Of a stretch of DNA of 64,000 nt, positions 34,251-41,752 are shown piece after piece (within the stretch, counting starts at the first letter, position 1; every line of letters begins with the position of its first letter). The notes under the pieces are model-generated. The model was not told where the DNA came from. It searched no databases and worked only from the letters and a program-made list of their open reading frames with translations. A program made the position numbers and the translations under genes. The stretch is from CAZBWP01 sp964630265 (GTDB lineage: Bacteria > Pseudomonadota > Alphaproteobacteria > Rhodospirillales > Defluviicoccaceae), in the NCBI GenBank assembly GCA_964630265.1, contig CAZVRW010000008.1, forward strand, positions 1-64,000, written 5' to 3'.

Positions 34251-35546
34251 ATGATCGCCGATGCCGACGCCGTCTTGCGTCGCCTGCTTGCTGCCGCCCT
34301 CGCCGCGGCCGACCCCGCCGAACTGGTGCCCAAGCACCTGCCGCCGCCGCCGCGCGGCCGCGCCATCGTCATCGGCGCCGGCAAGGCCGCGGCGGCGATG
34401 GCGAGGGCCGTCGAACGCCAGTGGCTGGACGACCGCGAGGCCGAACGCCCCGGCGGCGCGGCCCGGCTCGAAGGGCTCGTCATCACCCTGAAAGGATACG
34501 GCGCGCCGACCCGCTGCATCGACGTCATTGAAGCGCCGCTGCCGATGCCGCGCGACATGGCCGAAGACGTGGCGACGCGCATCCTGGCGTTGGCCGCGAG
34601 CGCCGGACCGGACGATCTGGTGCTGGCGCTGTTGTCCGGCGGCGCGTCGGCGCTGCTCGCGCTCCCCGCTCCGGGACTGGACTACGGCGAGACCGTGGCG
34701 CTCAATCCCGCGCTCGTCGACGCCGGGGCGACGATCTCGGAAGTGAACTGCGTGCGCAAGCACCTGTCGGCGGTCAAGGCCGGACGACTGGCCCTCGCCG
34801 CCGCGCCGGCGCCGGTGCTGGCCCTGCTCATCGCCGACGTCGGCGGCACCGACATGTCCGTGGTCGGCTCGGGGCCGACACTCGCCGACCCGACGACGCT
34901 GGCCGATGCCCGCGCCGTGCTCGACCGCTATCGAATCGTCCGCTCGCCCGCCATCGATGCGTTTCTCGCCGATCCCGCCAACGAGACGCCGAAGCCGGGC
35001 GATCCGCGCCTCGCCGCATCGTCGGCCATCGTCCTCAGCGGACCACGGCAGGCCCTGGACGCGGCGGCGGCGGCGGCGAAGGCGGACGGCATCACGCCGG
35101 TGGTGCTCGGCGACAGCGTGCAGGGCCACGCCCGCGATATCGCCGCCGTGCAGGCGAGCCTGGCGTTGGAAGTGGCGGCTGCGCGCCGGCCGATTCGCCA
35201 GCCGCGCGTCATGCTGTCGGCGGGAGAAACCGTGCCACCGGACCCGCGACGCAGCCGCGGCGGGCGCAACACGCTCTACCTCCTGGCGCTCGCCGTCGCG
35301 TTGAACCGGCACCCCGGGATCTATGCACTGGCCTGCGACACCGACGGTCTGGACGGCGTCGAGGACAACGCCGGCGCCATCGTCCGGCCCGACACGCTGG
35401 ACCGCGCCGCGGCCCTGGGCATCGACGCCCGCCAGCATCTCGACAACGAAGACGCCTATTCGTTCTTCGCGGCGCTCGGCGATCTGTTGGTGACCGGTCC
35501 GACCCTCACCAACGTCAACGACTTCCGCGCAACGCTGATCACCTGA
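34251..35546 (+). CDS. Glycerate 2-kinase (MOFRL family)
   Basis: ATP-dependent phosphorylation of D-glycerate to 2-phosphoglycerate, entering lower glycolysis from the glyoxylate or serine-cycle routes. 431 residues: DUF4147 N-terminal domain with AIVIGAGKAAAAMARAVE, LLSGGASALLALP, VNCVRKHLSAVKAGRLA, and the C-terminal MOFRL domain with GGRNTLYLLALAVAL, ACDTDGLDGVEDNAGA and TLTNVNDFRATLI. Start at ATG 34251 behind AGGTG; sequence upstream in this frame is Arg-rich and not conserved. Confidence 0.92.
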   Translation: MIADADAVLRRLLAAALAAADPAELVPKHLPPPPRGRAIVIGAGKAAAAMARAVERQWLDDREAERPGGAARLEGLVITLKGYGAPTRCIDVIEAPLPMPRDMAEDVATRILALAASAGPDDLVLALLSGGASALLALPAPGLDYGETVALNPALVDAGATISEVNCVRKHLSAVKAGRLALAAAPAPVLALLIADVGGTDMSVVGSGPTLADPTTLADARAVLDRYRIVRSPAIDAFLADPANETPKPGDPRLAASSAIVLSGPRQALDAAAAAAKADGITPVVLGDSVQGHARDIAAVQASLALEVAAARRPIRQPRVMLSAGETVPPDPRRSRGGRNTLYLLALAVALNRHPGIYALACDTDGLDGVEDNAGAIVRPDTLDRAAALGIDARQHLDNEDAYSFFAALGDLLVTGPTLTNVNDFRATLIT

Positions 35547-35563
35547 CCGAGGACCTGCTGCCC

Positions 35564-36676
35564 ATGTCACCGTCGCCCGGTGTTCCGATCCCTTTCCCCC
35601 GCGCCCGCCGCCGCACCGGACGCGGGGTGGCCGCCGCGCTGCTGCTCGCCGCGTCGGTGGTCGTGGCCGTGCCCGCCGGAGCCCAGACGGAGGCATGGCA
35701 GGGGGCGATGGTCGCCGGGCTCGATGCCTACCGCCGGGGGAACATGACCGAAGCGGAACGACAGTGGAAGATGGCGCTGGACTATGCCGTACCGCTCGGC
35801 CCCGACGACCCGCGGCTGGCGAGCGCCATGAACAGCCTCGGCTCGTTGTATCGCGAGCAGGACCGCCTGCTGGAGGCCGAACCGCTGGTCCGGCGGGCCC
35901 TGGAGATCCGCGAGGCCGCGCTCGGTCCGAACCACCGGGACGTCGCCCTCACTCTGACCAACCTGGCCGAGGTGCTGCGCGTGCAGGACCGTCTCGACGA
36001 GGCGGACGCCCTGCTCGAACGGGCCCGCGGCATCCTGCAGCAGGAGTCCGATCCGGAGCAGCGCAGCATCGCGGTGATCATCACCAATCAGGCGCTGATC
36101 GCCTATGATCGGGGTGATTTCGAACGCGCGGCGGCGCTGCATCGCGAGGCGCTGGCGATCAAGGAAAAGGCCCTCGGGGGCGACCACGTGGACGTTGGCA
36201 TCTCGGTGTTCTACCTGGCGCACGCCGTCGACGAGCAGGGCAACGACACCGAGGCCATGGCGCTGTTCGAGCGGGCGCTCCGCATCTGGGAGAAGACGCT
36301 CGGCCCCGACCATCCGCAGGTCGCCCGAACCCTGGTCGACCTGGCCGAACTCTACGAGTTCCAGGGCCGTCAGGAGGACGCCGAGGCGCTCTACACGCGG
36401 GCCCTCGCCATCGACGAGGCGACCTTCGGCTCGCAGCACCAACGCGTCGCCGATTCGACGGTCCGCCTGGCGCAGCTCTATCATCTGCGGCGCGACTACG
36501 AACGGGCGGAAGCCCTGTACCGCCGCTCGCTGGAGATCTGGCAGGACTCGCCACCGGACGACCCGGAGTTGGTCCCCCAGACCGAGAACGATTTGCAGCG
36601 CCTGCTGCGGGAGACGGGCCGTGACGCCGACGGCGCGCGCACGGACGCGCCCGCGCCGGCGACCAGCGTTCAGTAA
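35564..36676 (+). CDS. Exported TPR-repeat protein
   Basis: 370-residue protein with signal peptide (to PAGAQ, about 40 residues) and about seven kinesin-light-chain-like 42-residue TPR units, recognisable by repeated ALEIREAALGPNHRDVA, ALAIKEKALGGDHVDVG, ALRIWEKTLGPDHPQVA and ALAIDEATFGSQHQRVA. TPR_10/12 arrays of this kind are protein-interaction scaffolds; the partner is unknown. Located 17 bases after glycerate kinase and convergent with hypE. Confidence 0.83.
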   Translation: MSPSPGVPIPFPRARRRTGRGVAAALLLAASVVVAVPAGAQTEAWQGAMVAGLDAYRRGNMTEAERQWKMALDYAVPLGPDDPRLASAMNSLGSLYREQDRLLEAEPLVRRALEIREAALGPNHRDVALTLTNLAEVLRVQDRLDEADALLERARGILQQESDPEQRSIAVIITNQALIAYDRGDFERAAALHREALAIKEKALGGDHVDVGISVFYLAHAVDEQGNDTEAMALFERALRIWEKTLGPDHPQVARTLVDLAELYEFQGRQEDAEALYTRALAIDEATFGSQHQRVADSTVRLAQLYHLRRDYERAEALYRRSLEIWQDSPPDDPELVPQTENDLQRLLRETGRDADGARTDAPAPATSVQ

Positions 36677-36692
36677 GCCGGAGAGCGCACGG

Positions 36693-37742
36693 TCAGCAGA
36701 TGCGGGGCAGTTGCTCGCCGGCGAGCCAGTCGATCACCCGCTCGCCGCCGAAGGCGGTCGCCATGCGGACGAAGCGATGGGGATCGTCGACGACGCTGCC
36801 GATGATCGCCGCGTCGCGGCCGAGGGGATGGGCGCGCATACAGGCGAGCAGCGGCTCGGCGTCGCCCGCGGCACAGAAAGCGACGAGCTTGCCCTCGTTG
36901 GCGACATAGAGCGGATCCAGGCCCAGCAGCTCGCAGGCTCCGCTCACCGCCGTGGAGATAGGGATCGCCGCCTCGCGGATCTGGATGCCGACCCGCGATT
37001 CCCGGGCGATCTCGTTGAGCACGGCGGCGAGGCCGCCCCGCGTCGGGTCGCGCAGCACGTGAATGTCGGGGACGGCGCGCACCATGTCCGCCACCAGCCG
37101 GTGCAGGGCCGCCGAGTCCGACAGGATCTCGGTCTCGAACGACAGGTCTTCGCGCTTCGACATCACCGCGACGCCGTGGTCGCCGATACTGCCGCTGACC
37201 AGCACCGCGTCCCCCGGCCGCGCCCGGTCGGCGCTGATGCGCACGCCATCGGGCACGACACCGATTCCCGTCGTCGTGACGAACAGGCCGTCACCCTTGC
37301 CGCGCTCGACGACTTTGGTGTCGCCGGTGACGATGGGCACCCCCGCCTCCCGCGCCGCCCCGGCCATGGAGCGGACGATGGCGGCCAGATCGGCCAGGGG
37401 GAATCCCTCTTCCAGGATCATGGCGACCGAGAGAAATGTCGGCCAGGCGCCCGCCATAGCCACGTCGTTGAGGGTGCCGTGGACGGCGAGCGAGCCGATG
37501 TCGCCGCCGGGGAAGAACAGCGGCGAGATGACGAAGCCGTCGGTGGTCATCACCATCCGCCCGGCGCCCACCTCGAAGCACGCCTGATCGTTGCGTTGCG
37601 CCAGATAGGGATTGTCGAAACTCGCCTCGAACAGCTCCTCGATGAGCTGCGCCATGGTCCGGCCGCCGGCGCCGTGCGCCAGCTCGATGCGCCCCGCCGC
37701 CAAGTCCAGCGGCCGGATGTAGGGCTTGCGGGTGATGCTCAT
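36693..37742 (-). CDS. hypE: Hydrogenase maturation protein HypE
   Basis: ATP-dependent dehydratase that turns its C-terminal thiocarboxamide into the thiocyanate donating CN to the NiFe active site. AIRS/PurM-like domains (ELAHGAGGRTMAQLIEELF, TDGFVISPLFFPGGDIG, VVGTG-like segments) and the C-terminal motif LPRIC, whose terminal Cys is the modified residue. 349 residues. ATG overlaps the hypD stop (ATGA at 37739-37742). Last gene of hypABFCDE. Confidence 0.97.
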   Translation of the reverse strand: MSITRKPYIRPLDLAAGRIELAHGAGGRTMAQLIEELFEASFDNPYLAQRNDQACFEVGAGRMVMTTDGFVISPLFFPGGDIGSLAVHGTLNDVAMAGAWPTFLSVAMILEEGFPLADLAAIVRSMAGAAREAGVPIVTGDTKVVERGKGDGLFVTTTGIGVVPDGVRISADRARPGDAVLVSGSIGDHGVAVMSKREDLSFETEILSDSAALHRLVADMVRAVPDIHVLRDPTRGGLAAVLNEIARESRVGIQIREAAIPISTAVSGACELLGLDPLYVANEGKLVAFCAAGDAEPLLACMRAHPLGRDAAIIGSVVDDPHRFVRMATAFGGERVIDWLAGEQLPRIC

Positions 37743-38908
37743 GCTGATCCGCTGGCGGGAGCGGGAACGGGCGCGGCGGCCGGTTCGCGGAAGCGGCCGT
37801 AGGAATAGTAGGCGGCGCAGGCGCCCTCCGACGAGACCATGCACGAGCCGAGCGGATTGTCCGGTGTGCAGACGGTGCCGAAGATCTTGCAGTCCGTTGG
37901 CTTCTTGACGCCGCGCAGGATGGCGCCACAGGCGCACGCCTTGTGGTCGGGGACCTGCGGCTCGGTGAGGGCGAAGCGGCGCTCGGCGTCGAACGCGGCG
38001 AACTCGGACTTGATGCGAAGCGCGCTGTAGGGCACGGGACCAAGCCCCCGCCACTCGAAGCTGCGGCGCAACTCGAACACTTCAGCGACCAGGGCCTGCG
38101 CCTTCAAATTGCCGTCGCGGTCGACGACGCGGGTGTACTCGTTTTCCACCTCGCAGCGCCCCTCGTTGAGCTGGCGAATCAGCATGAGGACCGCCTGCAT
38201 CACGTCCAGCGGCTCGAAGCCGGCGACCACCACGGGCCGCCGGTACTCCTCGGCGAAGAACTCGAACGGCCGCGAGCCGATCACCGCGCTGACATGCGCC
38301 GGCCCGATGAAGCCGTCCAGCGGCAGGGTGCCGAGCTGGCGCACGTCCGGGCTTTCCAGAATGTTGGCGATGGCCGCCGGTGTCAGCACGTGGTTGCAGT
38401 GGACGGTGAGGTTGTCGAGGCCGAGGGCTTTCGCCTGCTTCAGCAGCACCGCGGTGGGCGGCGTCGTCGTCTCGAAACCGATGGCAAAAAAGACGACCTC
38501 GCGATCGGGGTTGGCGCGAGCCAGCTTCAGCGCATCCAGGCTGGAATAGACCATGCGCACGTCGGCGCCCTCGGCGCGGGCGCGCTGCAGCGTCATCCGC
38601 TCGATGGCGGGCACCCGCAGAAGATCGCCATAGGTGCAGAGGATGACGCCGTGCGCGCGGCACAACTGCAGGGCCTGGTCGATCCGCCCGATCGGCAGCA
38701 CGCAGACGGGACAGCCGGGGCCGTGGATCATCCGCACCCGGTCGGGCAGCAAGTCCTGCACGCCATAGCGGAAGATGGCGTGGGTGTGGCCGCCGCAGAA
38801 CTCCATCAGGTGATAGCGGCGGTCGGGGCGCGCCTCGGCGGCGATGGCGGCGGCCAGCGACCGGGCGAGGTCGCGGTCGCGGAACTCGTCGACCCAGCGG
38901 ACGGTCAT
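37739..38908 (-). CDS. hypD: Hydrogenase maturation protein HypD
   Basis: Iron-sulfur scaffold that holds the Fe(CN)2CO unit with HypC. Conserved motifs MEFCGGHTHAIFRYGV, HGPGCPVCVLP, FFAIGFETTTPPTA and the C-terminal cluster ligands PDHKACACGAILRG and GSCMVSSEGACAAYYSY are complete. 389 residues, slightly longer than E. coli (373) by a Pro/Ala tail. Overlaps hypC and hypE by four bases on either side. Confidence 0.97.
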   Translation of the reverse strand: MTVRWVDEFRDRDLARSLAAAIAAEARPDRRYHLMEFCGGHTHAIFRYGVQDLLPDRVRMIHGPGCPVCVLPIGRIDQALQLCRAHGVILCTYGDLLRVPAIERMTLQRARAEGADVRMVYSSLDALKLARANPDREVVFFAIGFETTTPPTAVLLKQAKALGLDNLTVHCNHVLTPAAIANILESPDVRQLGTLPLDGFIGPAHVSAVIGSRPFEFFAEEYRRPVVVAGFEPLDVMQAVLMLIRQLNEGRCEVENEYTRVVDRDGNLKAQALVAEVFELRRSFEWRGLGPVPYSALRIKSEFAAFDAERRFALTEPQVPDHKACACGAILRGVKKPTDCKIFGTVCTPDNPLGSCMVSSEGACAAYYSYGRFREPAAAPVPAPASGSA

Positions 38909-39168
38909 GACACCGCCGGCTCGTCATCTTGAAGATCCAGCTCCAGGTCTTCCAGCATGCCGGCCTCGGCGAACAGCCGGAGCGTTTCCGCCGCGTCCTC
39001 GGGATCCAGTTTCGACAGGGCGAAGCCGACGTGGGCGATCACGTAGTCGCCGACGGCGACGTCGTCGATCAGGCTCAGGTTGATCTGTTTGACGATGCCC
39101 CCGACCTCGCCCCTGGCCATGCCGAGGTCGCCGATCTCGATGATCCGCATCGGTACCGCGAGACACAT
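38905..39168 (-). CDS. hypC: Hydrogenase maturation chaperone HypC
   Basis: Small chaperone that carries the iron ligand complex to the large subunit. N-terminal MCLAVPMRI with the essential Cys2 (after Met removal), GGIVKQINLSLID and VGDYVIAHVGFALSKLD are typical. 87 residues with an acidic C-terminal tail. ATG overlaps hypD; four bases after the hypF stop. Confidence 0.95.
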   Translation of the reverse strand: MCLAVPMRIIEIGDLGMARGEVGGIVKQINLSLIDDVAVGDYVIAHVGFALSKLDPEDAAETLRLFAEAGMLEDLELDLQDDEPAVS

Positions 39169-39172
39169 CCCG

Positions 39173-40282
39173 TTATTCCCTTGCCATGCCGACGGCCCAT
39201 GCCTGGCCCAGGCTGATCGCGCGATCGCCGGGATCGAGACGTTGTCCGCGGATGGTGCGAACCCCCTGCCCGGCCAGCAAGCCGGCGAGCTCGGTGCTCA
39301 ACACCGTGTTGAAAAAGCAGCCGCCACAGAGCGCCACGGTGCGGAGCCCGGTGGTTTCCACGGCGCAGACGACCCAGTCGGCGAGGGCGGCGGCGAGCGT
39401 GCCGTGGAACAGATCGGCGCCCGTCTCTGGGTCCAATGCCGTGAGCCGGGCGAGCAGCGGGCGCATGTCGAGCACACCGTCGGCGAGCGTCCAGCCGCCT
39501 GGGTCCGCCACCGGGCGCCGCACCATCGCTTCCAGCGCCATCGGCGCCTCGCCCTCGAAGCGGGCCACCGGCTTGACGCCGAGCAGGCCGCAGGCGGCGT
39601 CGAACAGGCGGCCGGCGCTGGACGTCAGCGGCGCATTGACGCCGCACGCCAACATCTGGGCGATCACGCCGGCGCCGGGCCGGTCGGCGAAGCGGCTGGC
39701 GATCTCATCGCCGCGGCCGAGCGCATGCAGCGCCGCCGCGCCCATCCGCCAGGGCTCCCGCGCCGCCACGTCGCCGCCCGGCTGGCGCAACGGCGCGAGA
39801 TGGCCGAGTCGGCGGTAGCCGGCGGCATCGACGCAGAGCATCTCGCCGCCCCAGGCTTGATTGTCCGGCCCAAGACCGAAGCCGTCGAGCGTCAGCCCGA
39901 GGACCGGTTCGGCGAGGCCGTGCTCGGCCATCACCGCGGCGACGTGGGCATGATGATGCTGCACCGGCACCGCGGCAACGCCGAGCGAGGCGGCCAGCGC
40001 CTCGGCATAGCGGGTGCTGGGAAAATCGGGGTGCAGGTCGTGGGCGATCACCGCGGGCCGAACCCGGGCAGACAGGCGCTCGGCCGCCGCCTCGAACGCC
40101 AGGATCGCCGCCGCCGTCTCCAGGTTGCCGTTGTCGGCCGACAGCACCGCCTGCGAGCCGTGGGCGAGGCAGACGGTGTTCTTCAGGAACGCGCCGACGG
40201 CCAGCACCGGCGCGACCGACCGCGGCAGGACGAACACCTGGGCGGCCGCGTCGGCCGCGCTGGGGACGAGCGGCAGGTCCAT
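39173..40282 (-). CDS. hypF: Shortened HypF: carbamoyltransferase (Kae1-like) domain only
   Basis: HypF makes thiocarboxamide on HypE from carbamoyl phosphate; full proteins (about 750 residues) have acylphosphatase, zinc-finger, YrdC and Kae1-like parts. This gene encodes only the C-terminal Kae1/HypF domain, 369 residues: VPVQHHHAHVAAVMAEHG with the metal-binding His cluster, LGLTLDGFGLGPDNQAWGGE, LTSSAGRLFDAACGLLG and VALCGGCFFN. It starts at ATG 40282, two bases after the hypB stop, so the 5' part is not present here in any frame I can see. Cupriavidus HypF1 is also a short form in the same gene order. Confidence 0.9.
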   Translation of the reverse strand: MDLPLVPSAADAAAQVFVLPRSVAPVLAVGAFLKNTVCLAHGSQAVLSADNGNLETAAAILAFEAAAERLSARVRPAVIAHDLHPDFPSTRYAEALAASLGVAAVPVQHHHAHVAAVMAEHGLAEPVLGLTLDGFGLGPDNQAWGGEMLCVDAAGYRRLGHLAPLRQPGGDVAAREPWRMGAAALHALGRGDEIASRFADRPGAGVIAQMLACGVNAPLTSSAGRLFDAACGLLGVKPVARFEGEAPMALEAMVRRPVADPGGWTLADGVLDMRPLLARLTALDPETGADLFHGTLAAALADWVVCAVETTGLRTVALCGGCFFNTVLSTELAGLLAGQGVRTIRGQRLDPGDRAISLGQAWAVGMARE

Positions 40283-40284
40283 GG

Positions 40285-41211
40285 TCAGGCGGTCGCGGCT
40301 CCGATGGTCTCGCCCGACGACGCTGCCGGGGCGCGGCGCCGGTCGACCCACGCGAACCAAGCGTCCAGGCCGGCGCCGGTCAGCGCCGAGACCTCGAGCC
40401 ACCCCGCCGCCGGATTGATCCGCCGCGCGAAGCCGCGACAACGCTCGATGTCGAACGGCACGTAGGGCAGCAGGTCGATCTTGGTCAGCAGCACCAGGTC
40501 GGCACGATGGAACATGTCGGGGTACTTGAGCGGCTTGTCGTCGCCCTCGGTCACCGACAACATGACGACGCGCGCCGCCTCGCCCAGGTCGAAGGCCGCC
40601 GGGCACACCAGATTGCCGACGTTCTCGATGAACAACAGGCCGCCGGCCGCCTGCGGCAGATCGACGAGCGCATGGCCGACCATGTGGGCATCCAGATGGC
40701 AGCCCTTGCCGGTGTTCACCTGGATCGCCGGCGCGCCGGTGGCGCGGACGCGGTCGGCGTCGAACTGCGTCTGCTGATCGCCCTCGATCACCGCCACCGC
40801 GGTGAGCGGAAGGAAATGCTCCACCGTCTTGACCAGCAGCGTCGTCTTGCCCGACCCGGGCCCCGACATCAGGTTGAGGGCGACCATGCCGGCGGCGGCG
40901 AGCCTAGCCCGATTGGCGGCGGCGTGCCGGTCGTTCTCACCAAGAATGTCCTGCTCGATCTGGATGATCCGCGTCTGGCTCAGCCCCGGCACGTGCACGC
41001 CGGCGAGACCGGCGCCGAAATCGAGGCCCCCGGCCGCGGCTCCGTGATCGTGGTCATGGTGATGGTCGTGGTCATGGTGATGATGGGGATGGGGATGGCG
41101 ATGGGGATCGTGATGGTGATGCTGGTGCGGTCGGGCCGCGCGATGGTCGGCGGGGTCGTGGGCGCCCTTGGGCCCCGCGTCGGGCTCGCCGCAGCCGCAA
41201 ACCGTGCACAT
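40285..41211 (-). CDS. hypB: Nickel-storing GTPase HypB
   Basis: SIMIBI GTPase inserting nickel into hydrogenase with HypA. N-terminal CxxCxC motif MCTVCGCGE (high-affinity nickel site), then 20 His between residues 18 and 56, then Walker A SGPGSGKTTL (about 116-124), VIEGDQQTQFDADR, VCPAAFDLGE and the NKxD-like TKIDLL. 308 residues. The start ATG shares its A with the hypA stop (TGATG). The His-rich stretch suggests nickel storage, as in rhizobial HypB. Confidence 0.96.
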   Translation of the reverse strand: MCTVCGCGEPDAGPKGAHDPADHRAARPHQHHHHDPHRHPHPHHHHDHDHHHDHDHGAAAGGLDFGAGLAGVHVPGLSQTRIIQIEQDILGENDRHAAANRARLAAAGMVALNLMSGPGSGKTTLLVKTVEHFLPLTAVAVIEGDQQTQFDADRVRATGAPAIQVNTGKGCHLDAHMVGHALVDLPQAAGGLLFIENVGNLVCPAAFDLGEAARVVMLSVTEGDDKPLKYPDMFHRADLVLLTKIDLLPYVPFDIERCRGFARRINPAAGWLEVSALTGAGLDAWFAWVDRRRAPAASSGETIGAATA

Positions 41212-41552
41212 CACTCCACCTCCAGTTCGATGATCCGCAGCTCGTCGCCGCCGGTCACCTGCAATTCGTATCCACCACACTGCGGACACACGTCATAACG
41301 CTCGGTGATCTCCACCGTTTCGCCGCAGTTCATGCACCAAGCCACCCCGGGCAACCGAACAAGGTCGAGGAGGGCGTCCTCCGCCAACGTCCCCCGCGAC
41401 ACCACCCGGAAACAGAAGTCCAGCGCCTCGGGCATGACGCAGGACAACGCGCCGACCTGCAACCGCACCACCTTGACCCGGCGAAAGCTGCGTTGACGAG
41501 CCTCCTTCTGCAAAATCCGGACGACGCTCTCACAGAGCGACATCTCGTGCAC
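41211..41552 (-). CDS. hypA: Nickel chaperone HypA
   Basis: Hands nickel to the hydrogenase large subunit with HypB. Begins with GTG-encoded MHEMSLCES, containing the Ni-binding Met-His-Glu; zinc site CMNC and CPQC near residues 73-94. 113 residues. GGAGGG lies ahead of the GTG at 41552. First gene of the hyp operon; about 200 bases separate it from glgB. Confidence 0.96.
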   Translation of the reverse strand: MHEMSLCESVVRILQKEARQRSFRRVKVVRLQVGALSCVMPEALDFCFRVVSRGTLAEDALLDLVRLPGVAWCMNCGETVEITERYDVCPQCGGYELQVTGGDELRIIELEVE

Positions 41553-41752
41553 GGCGGTCCCTCCGAGGGCCCTTACAGGCGTTCAGCGGCGGCGATCTCC
41601 CATGCCGTCGGTCATCTTCGTTCTGCCGTGACGCGGATTTCGACCGATAGCCACGTCAGTCTACAGATTTTTCCGGCCGAGGCAGCCGGAAAATGCCCAC
41701 GCGCGGATCGGGCCAATCTCTCGGCGTCGGCCATTCCGGCTCGCGCCGCTTG
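41553..41752. other. Intergenic region hypA-glgB (200 bp)
   Basis: Contains the ribosome-binding site and presumably the promoter of hypA. I recognise no sigma-54 or FNR-type site here and no other gene. Confidence 0.4.
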
